64,000 nucleotides of DNA from CAVSJJ01 sp963728395 (GCA_963728395.1 CAVSJJ010000006.1:246462-310461); one strand, 5' to 3'; positions 9,090 to 17,742 are shown, counted from the first letter of the stretch. Notes: generated by a model from the sequence alone, not told the origin. Translations and numbers: made by a program.

Positions 9090-10402
9090 CGCACAGCCTC
9101 AAGGACGGCGGCCAGGTCCTCCAGGTCGGCATGCTCGCCCGGGTCGAGGGCGAGGGCGGCATGCACATCGAGATCAGCAACGGGAAGGTCCAGACCGTCC
9201 AGCTCAACATCTTCGAGCCACCCCGCTTCTACGAGGCGTTCCTCCGCGGCCGCGCCTACACCGAGCCGCCCGACATCACGGCGCGGATCTGCGGGATCTG
9301 CCCGGTGGCCTACCAGACCGCCTCCTGCGAGGCGATCGAGATGGTCTGTGGCGCCGAGATCCCCGAGCACATCCGCCTCCTGCGCCGGCTCCTCTACTGC
9401 GGGGAGTGGATCGAGAGCCACGCGCTGCACATCTACCTCCTGCACGCCCCGGACTTCCTCGGCTACGACGGAGCCATCGAGATGGCCGCCGACCACGCCG
9501 ATGTCGTCGAGCGGGGCCTGCGGCTGAAGAAGGCCGGCAACGACCTGATGACCCTCGTCGGCGGCCGGGCCATCCACCCGGTCAACGTCCGGACCGGCGG
9601 CTTCTACCGGCTGCCGACCGCCGGTGAGCTCGGCGCGATCCGACCGGCCCTCGTCCAGGGGCTCGAGGACGCCCTCGCGACCGTCTCGCTCGTCGCGACC
9701 TTCGACTTCCCCGAGATGGAGCAGGAGTACGTCTACCTCTCGCTCCGCTCGCCGCACGGATACGCGATCGAGTCCGGGGGTGTCGTCACCTCCTCGGGCC
9801 TGTCCTTCCCGGTGCCCGAGTTCACCCAGCACATCAAGGAGCACCACGTCCGGCACAGCAACGCCCTCCACGCGACGCTCGACGGCGAGCCGTACGTCGT
9901 CGGCCCGCTCGCCCGCTACAGCAACAACTTCGACCAGCTGAGCCCGACCTGCCAGGAAGCCGCCCGAGCGGCCGGCCTCGGCGAGACGTGCCGCAACCCG
10001 TTCCGGTCGATCATCGTCCGGGCCGTGGAGCTCGCCTACGCCTTCGAGGAGGCGATCCGGATCATCGACGAGTGGGGCGGTATGCCGGCGGCGACGTTGG
10101 CAGCGTCGGTCCCCCTCACGCCGCGGGCGGGCGAGGGGTTCGGGGCCAGCGAGGCCCCGCGCGGGACGATCTTCCACCGCTACGTCCTCGACAGGGAGGG
10201 GACGATCCAGGACGCCCAGATCGTGCCGCCGACGTCGCAGAACCAGATGAGCATCGAGGCCGATCTGCGCACGGCCGCGCAGGCCTGGGTCGACCTCGAC
10301 GACCACGCCCTCACCCACCGCTGCGAGCAGGCGATCCGCAACTACGATCCCTGCATCTCCTGCGCGACCCACTTCCTCGACCTGCGGGTGAGCCGGACGT
10401 GA
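9086..10402 (+). CDS. hydA: [NiFe] hydrogenase alpha (large, catalytic) subunit
   Basis: 438 aa. Both NiFe-ligand motifs are intact: ARICGICPVAYQTASCEAIE with Cys69 and Cys72 (L1), and DPCISCATH with Cys423, Cys426 and His429 (L2). Nine residues follow the final His, the short tail expected to be removed by the maturation protease encoded next. The soluble, signal-less form and the beta-gamma-delta-alpha gene set fit group 3b (NADP-linked, sulfhydrogenase-like) enzymes, which oxidise or evolve H2 and in some organisms reduce polysulfide. ATG 9086 gives an ATGA overlap with hydD and is the only start that leaves the conserved GMLARVEGEGG near the N-terminus. Confidence 0.95.
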
Positions 10403-10908
10403 CCCGCGCACCGGCGGCTCCGGAGCAGATCACCGTCGTCGGGATCGGGAGTCCCGACCGCGGTGACGACGCCTGGGGTCCGCTGGCCGCGGCGCGGGTC
10501 GCCCTGGTGACGACGGGCGACCCCCGAATCCGGGTCGTGGTTCACGAGGACCCGACCCATCTGGTCCAGGAGTGGGACGGCACCGGCACGGCCGTCGTCC
10601 TCGACGCGGTCCTCACCGACGGGCCGCCCGGCGAGCTCGTCCTCGCCGAGCTGGGGGCCGGGGGTGGCGCCCTTGCGCCGAGCGCGCTGGACGCGGTCGG
10701 TCTCGGCGGCACCCATGCCTTCGGGCTCGCCGGGGCCATCGAGCTGGCCCGGGCCCTGCACCGGCTGCCTCGCCGGGTCCTCGTCGTCGGCGTCCGGGCC
10801 GCAACGGTGGCGCACGGGGCGGCGATGACCCCCGCCGTTGCCGACGCGCTCCCCCGCGCGGTCGATGCCGTGCGTCGGCTCCTCGACGAGCCGGGGGGCG
10901 AGCGCTGA
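10399..10908 (+). CDS. Hydrogenase maturation protease (HyaD/HycI type)
   Basis: 169 aa from GTG 10399. The N-terminal VVGIGSPDRGDDAWGP (about 12-27) is the family's GIGNxxxxDDGxG motif with the nickel-sensing Asp/Glu replaced in context by Asp-Asp. A second acidic region VVLDAVLTDGPPGEL and a HAFGLAGAIELAR histidine site complete the typical set. It trims the C-terminal tail of HydA once nickel is inserted. The gene overlaps hydA by GTGA, and its TGA shares its last base with the ATG of hypC (TGATG), implying coupled translation. Confidence 0.88.
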   Translation: MTRAPAAPEQITVVGIGSPDRGDDAWGPLAAARVALVTTGDPRIRVVVHEDPTHLVQEWDGTGTAVVLDAVLTDGPPGELVLAELGAGGGALAPSALDAVGLGGTHAFGLAGAIELARALHRLPRRVLVVGVRAATVAHGAAMTPAVADALPRAVDAVRRLLDEPGGER

Positions 10909-11144
10909 TGTGCCTCGGCGAGATCTGCCGCGTCGTCTCGGTTTCTGCCGACACCGCGAGCGCCGTCACCCCGACCGGTGCGGAGCGACACGTCTCGCTC
11001 ATGGCCCTGTCCGCCACCGTCGCGGCCGGCGACTGGCTCGTCGTCCACTCCGGGTTCGCCCTCGAGCGGCTCACCGCCGACGAGGCCGACGCCGCACTCG
11101 CCATCCGCTCCGGCGGCATACCCACCCCCCAACCCCAGGAGTAA
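10908..11144 (+). CDS. hypC: Hydrogenase assembly chaperone HypC/HupF
   Basis: 78 aa beginning MCLGEICRVVSV. The invariant N-terminal Met-Cys (Cys2) is the residue that carries the Fe(CN)2CO intermediate together with HypD. The rest is an OB-like beta barrel with VAAGDWLVVHSGFALERL, matching the family's D-Y-V-L-V-H-x-G-x-A motif. This is the only Hyp accessory gene visible; HypA, B, D, E and F must be encoded elsewhere if the enzyme is matured. It directly follows the protease and is 2 nt ahead of the transporter gene. Confidence 0.92.
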   Translation: MCLGEICRVVSVSADTASAVTPTGAERHVSLMALSATVAAGDWLVVHSGFALERLTADEADAALAIRSGGIPTPQPQE

Positions 11145-11146
11145 CC

Positions 11147-12064
11147 ATGACCCACGGCCGTCGCACCGGCCTCCTGCTCGCCCTCTCCACGGCGGTGGTG
11201 AGCGGGTTCGCCGTGTTCCTCAACTCCTTCGGCGTCAAGGCCTTCGGCAACGCCACGGCCTACACGACGGCCAAGAACGTCGTCGCCGCCGTCGTCCTCC
11301 TGCTGCTCGCATCGGCGCTCGTCCGGCGCGATGCCGGGCGGGCGCGGCCCACCGGTCGCCGGGAGTGGCTGGGCGTGGCCGTCGTCGGCGTCGTCGGGGG
11401 CAGCGTGCCCTTCGTCCTCTTCTTCGAGGGCCTCTCGCGGGCGAGCTCGGTCCAGGCCGCATTCGTCCACAAGACCCTCGTCGTCTGGGTCGCCGTGGGG
11501 GCGGCGCTCGTCCTTCGGGAACGGATCGGCTGGCCGCACGTGCTCGCCGTCGGCCTCCTCGTCGTCGGTCAGATCGGCCTTGCCGGTGGTGTCACCGCGG
11601 CGTGGGACAACGGCATGTGGATGATCCTCGCGGCGACGCTCATGTGGTCCGTGGAGGTCGTCCTCGTCAAGGCGCTCCTCGGTGGGCTGTCGAGCTGGAC
11701 CGTCGGCATCGCGCGGATGGGCATCGGGTCGGTCGTCCTCGTCGCGTGGTGCCTCGTCCGGGGCCTCGGCGGCAGCCTGGTCGGGCTCACCGCGGCCCAG
11801 TGGGGGTGGGTCCTGCTGACCGGCGTCATCCTCGCGGCCTACGTCGCCACCTGGTTCGCCGCGCTCGCCCGGGCCCGCGCCATCGACGTCACGGCGGTCC
11901 TCGTCCTCGGCGCGCTCGTCACCGCCGCTCTGCAGTCGGCGGTCAACGGGGTGGCCCTCGCTCCCCAGGCACCGTGGCTGGTCACCCTCCTCGTCGGCGG
12001 GGGCCTCGCCGGCTGGCTCAGCCTGCACCCGCCCGTCCGCGCCCTCGAGGTCGACGCGCCATGA
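11147..12064 (+). CDS. EamA/DMT-family transporter in the hydrogenase operon
   Basis: 305 aa with ten predicted membrane segments in two EamA halves (first half beginning AVFLNSFGVKAFGNATAYTT, second half from about residue 155, MWSVEVVLVKALLGGLSSW). Charged residues are confined to short loops. DMT exporters move metabolites such as amino acids or drug-like molecules; no substrate can be read from the sequence. Because it starts 2 nt after hypC and overlaps the next gene by ATGA, it is clearly co-transcribed with hydrogenase genes, which is unusual. A role in supplying or removing something for the hydrogenase is inference. Confidence 0.85.
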   Translation: MTHGRRTGLLLALSTAVVSGFAVFLNSFGVKAFGNATAYTTAKNVVAAVVLLLLASALVRRDAGRARPTGRREWLGVAVVGVVGGSVPFVLFFEGLSRASSVQAAFVHKTLVVWVAVGAALVLRERIGWPHVLAVGLLVVGQIGLAGGVTAAWDNGMWMILAATLMWSVEVVLVKALLGGLSSWTVGIARMGIGSVVLVAWCLVRGLGGSLVGLTAAQWGWVLLTGVILAAYVATWFAALARARAIDVTAVLVLGALVTAALQSAVNGVALAPQAPWLVTLLVGGGLAGWLSLHPPVRALEVDAP

Positions 12065-12825
12065 CCGGCGGCCCGGTCCTCTTCGCGCGTTACGCCTACC
12101 CGCCGAACGTGTTGGGCTACTGCGGTCCGGACCGGGCCGACGACCTGCTGGACCGGGTCGCCCACCAGGCGGACGACCCCGACCTGCGCCGCCTGGCGCA
12201 GGGCTTCGAGGGGGCCTGGCCCTATCTCGAGCTCATCGCGCACGCCGCGGGCATCGCCGACCCCCTCGACCCCCTCGTCGTCGAGGCCTACTGGCTCGGC
12301 AACCACCTGCTCGACGAGGTCGACCCGCGGCTGCTCCATGCGTCGATGGAGGATCGCTTCCGGCCCCGGGTCAGCGACCGACAGTGGTCGCACATGAGCG
12401 AGGGCATCCCCTTCGACTCGGTCCCCAACCACGCGTTCCACGTGTTCGCCGTCTATCCATGGGTGGGCCTGCTGCGCACCGGGTGGGTCGATGATCCACT
12501 GCGGATCCTCGACCGGTGCCGGATCCGCTGGGGGCACGTCCTCTTCGTCCGGGACGGCCGAGCGGTCGTCCGCTACCGTCCGCTCGCCTGGGACGGCCAC
12601 GAGCTGACGCTCGGCCCCGGGGAGGACGAGGAGGTCGTGTACGCCGCCGACGGCCTCAGCCTCGCCTCGCGGGTCGCCGTCGGCGACTGGGTCGCGCTGC
12701 ACTGGGAATGGGTCTGCGACCGGATCAGCCCGACCCAGCTCAAGGCCCTGCGCGACGGCACCCGCCGCCAGCTCGCGGCCGTCAACGCGACCGCGCGCCC
12801 CGCGCCCGCCGCCGTCCTGTCCTAG
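12061..12825 (+). CDS. Conserved protein of unknown function, last gene of hydrogenase operon
   Basis: 254 aa, soluble, rich in Trp and His (YPPNVLGYCGPDRADDLLDR at residues 11-30; SVPNHAFHVFAVYPWVGLLR; WDGHELTLGP; ALHWEWVCDRISPTQLKAL). I do not recognise a named enzyme; I recall a DUF in the 6390 range for proteins beside actinobacterial hydrogenases, but cannot confirm it. It overlaps the transporter gene by ATGA, so it is translated with the hydrogenase set. The conserved-looking GYCGPD and PNHAFHVF histidine region could bind metal (inference). No signal peptide or membrane segment is seen. Confidence 0.75.
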   Translation: MTGGPVLFARYAYPPNVLGYCGPDRADDLLDRVAHQADDPDLRRLAQGFEGAWPYLELIAHAAGIADPLDPLVVEAYWLGNHLLDEVDPRLLHASMEDRFRPRVSDRQWSHMSEGIPFDSVPNHAFHVFAVYPWVGLLRTGWVDDPLRILDRCRIRWGHVLFVRDGRAVVRYRPLAWDGHELTLGPGEDEEVVYAADGLSLASRVAVGDWVALHWEWVCDRISPTQLKALRDGTRRQLAAVNATARPAPAAVLS

Positions 12826-13030
12826 CCGCTGCCGAGGGCTTCCGCCGCCGGGTGGCCGAGGCTCGCTCGCCGTTCCGCCGCGCCCCGCTGGGCTCATCGG
12901 ACCGGGCGCGATCGGGCGTTCGGACGGTCTGGGCGTTCTCCCAGCGGTTCCCCAGCCGGGCCGGTCGGAGCCGACCTAGCATCGTGGCACGCGACCATCC
13001 GAGGCCGTGAGAACCGGAAGGGTTGTTGAC

Positions 13031-13225
13031 ATGGCCGAGTACCAGCTCCGCTACTCGATGGCCGGCTGCCCGATGTGCGGGCACTACGGGCCGCACCTCC
13101 AGTCGGCCGCCGACCCGACGCTGTTCGAGTGTCGACTCTGCGACGCCGGGTTCGGCGTGGGGCGTGGGGCCATCCGCACGATGTCGGTGTCGGAGCGGAC
13201 GCCGCACATCGTCGTCGCCGGCTGA
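13031..13225 (+). CDS. Small zinc-ribbon protein
   Basis: 64 aa. It contains two CxxC pairs, GCPMCGHYGPHL and ECRLCDAGF, about 24 residues apart, a zinc-ribbon arrangement. ATG 13031 has GGAAGGG at about 13016-13022, 8 nt upstream, and is preferred over the upstream in-frame GTG at 13007. No other domain is present and the function is unknown; similar small ribbons bind nucleic acid or metal. It is monocistronic, ended by the hairpin at 13232-13276. CTAGCAT at about 12978 could be its -10. Confidence 0.7.
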   Translation: MAEYQLRYSMAGCPMCGHYGPHLQSAADPTLFECRLCDAGFGVGRGAIRTMSVSERTPHIVVAG

Positions 13226-13231
13226 CCGACG

Positions 13232-13276
13232 CCCGGCTGCCCGGGCCCGCCATGCCGTCGTTCCCGGGCAGCCGGG
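13232..13276. terminator. Bidirectional hairpin between zinc-ribbon gene and lysR
   Basis: CCCGGCTGCCCGGG (13232-13245) pairs perfectly with CCCGGGCAGCCGGG (13263-13276), a 14-bp all-GC stem with a 17-nt loop, in the gap between two convergent stop codons. It can serve both strands. Confidence 0.65.
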
Positions 13277-13278
13277 GG

Positions 13279-14190
13279 TCACCCGTCCGCGGCCGCGTGC
13301 ACGTCCTCGGTGACCGCGATGAGCCCGGTCAGCAGCTCGATCGCGCGGTCCGCCGCGCGATGCGGCGTCCCGTGGTCGCGCTGGAGGGCGGCGACATGGC
13401 GGACCGGCTGCGGGTTGACGATGGGGAGCCGGGCCACCTCGGGTCGCAGGGAGACCGTCGCGAGCCGGGGAAGGACGGTGATCCCGATTCCGGCCGCGAC
13501 GAAGGCGATCGCCGTGTAGTGGTCCTGGGCCTGGACGCTGAACCGGGGAGTGAAGCCGGCGGCGGCGCACGCGGCGAGGACGATCCGGTGGCACGGCGCC
13601 TTCGGCAGCTCGTTGCGCACCCACGTCTCACCCCGTAGCTCCTCCATCGTCACCTCGTCGCGGGTCGCGAGGGGGTGGTCGTGCGGCACGACGACGACGA
13701 ACGGGTCGTCGAAGAGCTCGGTGCGCCGGTAGCCGGCCCGCACCGGAGCGTCCGGAGCGTCGATGACGAGGTCGATGTCGAGCGACACCGGCGGGGTCGG
13801 CCCCTCGGTGAGGACGAGCTCGAGGACGAGGTCCGGGAACTCGGCGGCGAGCGCCTTGACGAGTGAGGGCATCCACTCGGCGCCGGCCGAGGTGAAGTAG
13901 CCGATGCTGAGCCGCCCGGAGCGCCCGTCCCTCAGGTCCGAGACGAGATCGTCGAGCCGGCCCAGCTCCTTGATGACGTCGCTGCTCTGGGCGGCCAGCT
14001 CGCGGGCCGCCGCCGTCGGCGTGATGCCGCGCCCCTCGCGCTCGAAGAGGACGAGCCCGGTCTCCTTGGCCAAGGCGGACAGGTGCTGGCTCACCCCCGA
14101 CGCCGTCATGCCGAGGTTGTCCGCGGCGGCCTGCACCGAACCGCTCGCGATGACGGAGCGGAAGACGCGGAGACGATGCGGGTCGAGCAT
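13279..14190 (-). CDS. LysR-family transcriptional regulator
   Basis: 303 aa. Winged helix-turn-helix at residues 1-60 (MLDPHRLRVFRSVIASGSVQ; SGVSQHLSALAKETGLVLFE), then the periplasmic-binding-like effector domain (GRLSIGYFTSAGAEWMPSLV ... GITVLP). The ligand is unknown. Start 14190 is chosen because the HTH begins there and TATGGT ends 6 nt upstream, giving a leaderless transcript; the longer reading lacks homology-like text. It is divergent from the 55-aa gene at 14272, with an AT-rich 81-bp gap holding an inverted repeat, the usual arrangement for a LysR regulator controlling its neighbour and itself. Confidence 0.9.
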   Translation of the reverse strand: MLDPHRLRVFRSVIASGSVQAAADNLGMTASGVSQHLSALAKETGLVLFEREGRGITPTAAARELAAQSSDVIKELGRLDDLVSDLRDGRSGRLSIGYFTSAGAEWMPSLVKALAAEFPDLVLELVLTEGPTPPVSLDIDLVIDAPDAPVRAGYRRTELFDDPFVVVVPHDHPLATRDEVTMEELRGETWVRNELPKAPCHRIVLAACAAAGFTPRFSVQAQDHYTAIAFVAAGIGITVLPRLATVSLRPEVARLPIVNPQPVRHVAALQRDHGTPHRAADRAIELLTGLIAVTEDVHAAADG

Positions 14191-14199
14191 GGCCAAACC

Positions 14200-14236
14200 A
14201 TACAGTAGATCTGAATCCAACGTAAGTATTCTGTAT
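14200..14236. promoter_or_regulatory. Putative LysR operator in AT-rich divergent promoter
   Basis: ATACAG (14200-14205) and CTGTAT (14231-14236) form an inverted repeat 31 bp apart in the only distinctly AT-rich stretch for kilobases. Position between lysR (start 14190) and the divergent 55-aa gene (start 14272) fits autoregulation plus control of the target. Site limits are inferred. Confidence 0.45.
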
Positions 14237-14271
14237 TTGTGCTGAATGATAAACCTCGCCATCATGGAGCC

Positions 14272-14439
14272 ATGGCAACCGCACGCATCCTCTCCTTCAC
14301 CAAGGCTCGGGCGCTGGCCTCCACGCTGAGGCTGCACCCCCACTACGGCCGCGGGTGGACCTACACGGTCGACCGTGACCTCGTCCGCGAGGCGGACGAG
14401 CTCATGGCGATGTCGCAGTCCCACCTGCGGACCCGCTGA
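14272..14439 (+). CDS. 55-aa basic protein divergent from lysR
   Basis: Starts MATARILSFTKARALASTLR and contains LHPHYGRGWTYTVDRDLVRE and a C-terminal acidic/Met segment. No Cys, membrane helix or signal peptide is seen. GGAG at 14265-14268 lies 3-4 nt before ATG 14272; an upstream in-frame ATG at 14239 has no SD. Function is unknown. The divergent arrangement with lysR over an inverted repeat makes it the likeliest direct target of that regulator. Codon use matches neighbours, supporting a real gene. Confidence 0.65.
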   Translation: MATARILSFTKARALASTLRLHPHYGRGWTYTVDRDLVREADELMAMSQSHLRTR

Positions 14440-14494
14440 GCACCGGACCAGCACCGGCGACTCGTCGGCCGGCCCTCCTCCGGCTCGACACCCT

Positions 14495-14523
14495 GGCCCC
14501 CGACCCGCCGTGGTCCGGGGGCC
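14495..14523. terminator. Weak hairpin between convergent genes
   Basis: GGCCCCCGACCC (from 14495) and GGTCCGGGGGCC (14512-14523) can form an imperfect stem between the 55-aa gene and the exonuclease gene, which converge here. One position must bulge, so the call is tentative. Confidence 0.35.
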
Positions 14524-14563
14524 GTTGTCATCTCCGGGCGCCGGCCGGCACGCCGGTCCCCCG

Positions 14564-15280
14564 TCAGGCGAGCAGCCGACGGAGCGGGACCGGCCCCTCC
14601 TCGCCGAGCTCGCTCACCTGGGCGAGGAACAGCTCCGCACAGGCGATGGCGTCCAGGAGTGCGTCGTGCGCCCGGGACGGGGGCAGCCGGTAGCGCTCGC
14701 GCGCCGCCCACAGGCGCAGGGATCCCGGCCGTGGGCGCTCGGACCACGTCGTCGTCAACCGTCGCTCGATCTCGAGGGTGTCGACCGCGAGGCACGGCAT
14801 CGCCGCGCCCCAGAGCCGTTCACAGGCCGCCGAGAGAAATCCGACCTCGATGGCCGCGAAGTGGGCGAGCAGGGCCCTGCCGCGCAGCGCCTCGAGAACC
14901 TCGGCGACGGCCTCCTCGAGGGGCGCCCCGGCGGCGACGGCGTCGTCGGTCAGCCCGTGCACCGCCGCGCTCTGTCCGACACCGCCCTGCGGACGAACGA
15001 TGATCCGCCGGGCGCCGCCCAGGACGATCCGGCCGGCCTCGACGGGGACGAAGCCCACGGCGAGAAGCTCGCCCTCGCGCGGGTCGACGGCGCTCGTCTC
15101 GAGGTCGATGGCGAGCAGCCGGGCGCTGTGGGCGTCGAGCGAGACGTCGGGGAAGGGCACCGAGAGGTAGTCGCGGAGCGGACCGGGTGCGGCATACCGC
15201 AGCGCGCGCCTGCGCCGCACCTGCGGACCGGGGCCGAGGCGGCTCGGCCGACCCCGGCCCGCCCTCACCCGGTAGCGCAC
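14564..15280 (-). CDS. DnaQ-like 3'-5' exonuclease (DEDDh family)
   Basis: 238 aa. Exo I: LLAIDLETSAVDPREGELLA (about 54-73) with the D-x-E metal pair. Exo II: VHGLTDDAV and LLAHFAAIEVGFL with the conserved H-x-A and D/E positions. Exo III: RAHDALLDAIACAELF with H-D-A and D. The acidic residue in Exo II is partly changed (AHFAAIE rather than AHNAxFD), so activity should be checked. The gene is 12 bp downstream of the CBS/DUF294 gene on the same strand; these two families are recurrent neighbours in bacteria. The function of the pair is poorly defined and may be nucleotide-signal related. Confidence 0.85.
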   Translation of the reverse strand: MRYRVRAGRGRPSRLGPGPQVRRRRALRYAAPGPLRDYLSVPFPDVSLDAHSARLLAIDLETSAVDPREGELLAVGFVPVEAGRIVLGGARRIIVRPQGGVGQSAAVHGLTDDAVAAGAPLEEAVAEVLEALRGRALLAHFAAIEVGFLSAACERLWGAAMPCLAVDTLEIERRLTTTWSERPRPGSLRLWAARERYRLPPSRAHDALLDAIACAELFLAQVSELGEEGPVPLRRLLA

Positions 15281-15292
15281 CAGGTCAGGATC

Positions 15293-17158
15293 TCAGGCCG
15301 GCGGCACGGGGTACAGGTGGGACAGGGCCGTCTGGGCGGAGCGGATGATGCCGAAGGCGGCCCGCAGGTGGCGCTTGTCCGACGCGGAGAGCTCGGCCGG
15401 GTCGAGGAAGCTGTCGGGAGGGTCGCCGGCTCTCACCCGTGCCGCCTGGTGGCGAAGTCGCAGATAGGAGATGAACTCGAACGCATCGCGCAGGTCGGCG
15501 CCGCGCTCCGGACCGATGACGCGCGCCGTGACGGCGGCGTCGATCCGGGGCAGGGTCCCGACCGAGCCGGTGCCGATCGAGAGGGCGAGGACCCGGGACA
15601 GCTCGACGATCGCGCCGATGCCGCCCCGCTTCACGTCGAGGGTGTCCCGGTGCTCACCCTCCTTCTCGAGGACGAACCCGCGGAAGAAGCCGAGCGGCGG
15701 CTCGTTCTCGACGGCCTGCTCCGCGAGCCGGGCGAGGAGCAGCCGCGAGGCCGGCGCGAGTCGCGCGATCTCGGCGGCGAGCGGGCCGACCAGGTGCGCA
15801 TCCCCGTGCACCGGCCGCAGGTCGACGAAGACGCTGACCTGGCGGACGGCGTCGGGCGTCGGGTCGGCCACCCAGTCGGCGACGGCCGCTCGCCACTGGT
15901 CCAGCGTCTGGCGCAGGTCCGGGTTGGTCGCCATGTAGTTGCCCGCGCAGCGGGGGTAGCCGCACGCGACGAGGGCGTCGACGACGAAGGTCGCGAGGGC
16001 CTCGAAGTATGCCGCGTGCTCGTCGGTCGCGTCGTCGCTGAGGACGAGGGCGTTGTCCTGGTCGGCTGCCAGCGCCTGCTCGTGCCGGGCCCGTGAGCCC
16101 AGGGTGACCCAGCAGTAGGGCACCGGGGGCGGCCCGAGCCGCTCCTCGGCCAGCTCGAGGAGCCGTCGCTCGACCGCGTCACCCACGCCGGTGACGACGC
16201 GGGCGATGTCCTGGGCCGAGACGTCCTGCACGACGAGGCCCTCGACCACGCCGGCGAGCCGCGCACCGGCGGACGCGACCCCTGCGACGTCCGGTTGCTT
16301 GCCGATGTCACCGACGAGGTAGACCGGGTCGGAATGCTCGAGCCGGACGAGGTCGGTCGTCGTCACGACGCCGATCGGGCGAAGCGCCTGGACGATCGGC
16401 AGGTGGTGGATGTTGCGTGCGACCATCTCGAGCAGGACCTCGACGGCGAGGGCGTCGGCGGACCCGGTCACCGGCTCGCGGGTCATGATCGCGGTCACGG
16501 GCTCACTCGGGTCGAGGCCGGCGGCCAGGACCCGGTGGCGCAGGTCGCGGTCGGTGACGATGCCGACCAGACGCTCCCCGTCCATGACGAGGAGCGACGA
16601 CACCCCCGCCGCCGCCATCGTCGCTGCGGCCTCCCGGACACTCGCGGCGGTGCCCGTCGCGACCGGAGGACGGGTCAGCATCTCGCGGACCCTCGTCTGG
16701 AGGATCGCCCCGCCGGTGGCCGACGCCCGCTGGAGCTCGAGGGCCCCGCGGAGCAGGTTGGACCGCTGGGAGTCGAAGAACGCCGCGAAGCCCTCGTGTT
16801 CCGCCGCGAGCCGGGTCGCGACCTCGGCCGGGACGACGAGGAGGAGACAGTCCTCGATGGCCGTGACCCGGACGCTGGACGGGTGGCCGCCGAGGACCGA
16901 CGATGCCCCGACGCAGGCTCCCGCCTCCCCCCGGTCGACGAGCCGTCCGCGGGCGTCCCTGATGTCGACGGCACCGGACCGCACGACGAGGAGGCCGGCG
17001 GCGTCCCGCCCGGGCGAGACGATGTCGCGTCCGCGCCGGACGTACTCGATGCTCAGCCGGGCCGGCAGCCGCTCGAGGATGGTGACCGGCAGCGCGTCGA
17101 ACGGGGGGTGCGCGGCCAGGAAGTCGCGGATCTCCGCCAGCTCGACGTCGACGGCCAT
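15293..17158 (-). CDS. cNMP-binding/CBS/DUF294 nucleotidyltransferase-like protein
   Basis: 621 aa. Order: cNMP-binding beta-roll (about residues 15-125, VRRGRDIVSPGRDAAGLLVV), a CBS pair (about 165-285, MTRPPVATGTAASVREAAAT; TAIMTREPVTGSADALAVEV), a DUF294 nucleotidyltransferase core (about 340-440, WVTLGSRARHEQALAADQDN, keeping the G-S-x-A-R-x-E-Q and D-Q-D-N signature), and the DUF294 C-terminal helical domain. The signature matches the glutamine-synthetase-adenylyltransferase-like/GlnD-like fold, so it may modify a protein or nucleotide in response to cAMP/AMP-like ligands (inference). CAAGAT ends 5 nt before ATG 17158, suggesting a leaderless start. Operon with the exonuclease. Confidence 0.88.
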   Translation of the reverse strand: MAVDVELAEIRDFLAAHPPFDALPVTILERLPARLSIEYVRRGRDIVSPGRDAAGLLVVRSGAVDIRDARGRLVDRGEAGACVGASSVLGGHPSSVRVTAIEDCLLLVVPAEVATRLAAEHEGFAAFFDSQRSNLLRGALELQRASATGGAILQTRVREMLTRPPVATGTAASVREAAATMAAAGVSSLLVMDGERLVGIVTDRDLRHRVLAAGLDPSEPVTAIMTREPVTGSADALAVEVLLEMVARNIHHLPIVQALRPIGVVTTTDLVRLEHSDPVYLVGDIGKQPDVAGVASAGARLAGVVEGLVVQDVSAQDIARVVTGVGDAVERRLLELAEERLGPPPVPYCWVTLGSRARHEQALAADQDNALVLSDDATDEHAAYFEALATFVVDALVACGYPRCAGNYMATNPDLRQTLDQWRAAVADWVADPTPDAVRQVSVFVDLRPVHGDAHLVGPLAAEIARLAPASRLLLARLAEQAVENEPPLGFFRGFVLEKEGEHRDTLDVKRGGIGAIVELSRVLALSIGTGSVGTLPRIDAAVTARVIGPERGADLRDAFEFISYLRLRHQAARVRAGDPPDSFLDPAELSASDKRHLRAAFGIIRSAQTALSHLYPVPPA

Positions 17159-17227
17159 GTCTCATCTTGGCAGGGTCCGACCGCCCGACGGGGAGGGCAG
17201 GCGCGTCCGCCCGGCCCCCGGGGGGGA

Positions 17228-17686
17228 TCAGCCCCCGGTGACCACGTCGCCGCCCGCCGACTCCCAGGCGCCGATGCCGCCCGCGAGGTCGTAGGTCTCG
17301 GCGAAGCCGAGCTGGGCCATCTCCTGGAGCGCCGCCCCGGAGCGGTTCCCGCTGTGGCAGTACACGGCATACGCCTTCGTCTTGTCGACCCGGCCCAGTT
17401 GCGTCGTGAAGTCCGCCCCCTCGATGTCGAGGTTGACCGCATTCTTCAGGTGCCCCTGGGCGAACTCGGCCGGGGTCCGGACGTCGAGGATGACGGTGTT
17501 GGGGCGCTTGAGCGCGGCGGCGAAGTCCGCGGCCGCGAGGTGACCGCCGTTCGCGGGGGCCGACGCGGCGGCGGAGCCCTCGGTGACACTGACCGAGCCG
17601 GAGCTCGAGCACGCGGCGAGCGGCACCGTGACGAGCGCGCCGGCGAGGGCGAGCGCCGCGAGGCGGCGGCGGGGGCGGGAGGACAT
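17228..17686 (-). CDS. Exported rhodanese lipoprotein
   Basis: 152 aa from ATG 17686. Signal sequence with lipobox LAAC (lipidated Cys26), then a Ser-rich linker and one rhodanese domain (about 48-150) with active-site loop YCHSGNRSG, catalytic Cys110. It would accept or donate sulfane sulfur outside the cytoplasmic membrane. GAGCT about 6 nt before the start is an SD. A CstR-type palindrome at 17727-17742 lies 40 bp upstream, shared with the divergent persulfide dioxygenase gene. The much longer open frame upstream of 17686 lacks protein-like composition and overlaps the operator, so it was rejected. Confidence 0.9.
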   Translation of the reverse strand: MSSRPRRRLAALALAGALVTVPLAACSSSGSVSVTEGSAAASAPANGGHLAAADFAAALKRPNTVILDVRTPAEFAQGHLKNAVNLDIEGADFTTQLGRVDKTKAYAVYCHSGNRSGAALQEMAQLGFAETYDLAGGIGAWESAGGDVVTGG

Positions 17687-17726
17687 GTGAGCTCCTTGGT
17701 CGAGCGGTCTGTTGCCGATCCGGAAT

Positions 17727-17742
17727 ATACCCCCTAGGGTAT
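17727..17742. promoter_or_regulatory. CstR-type operator 1
   Basis: ATACCCCCTAGGGTAT, a nearly perfect palindrome, sits in the divergent gap between the rhodanese lipoprotein (start 17686) and the persulfide dioxygenase gene (start 17895). It matches the CsoR/CstR-family operator form ATACCC(C)-N2-(G)GGGTAT. Confidence 0.8.
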
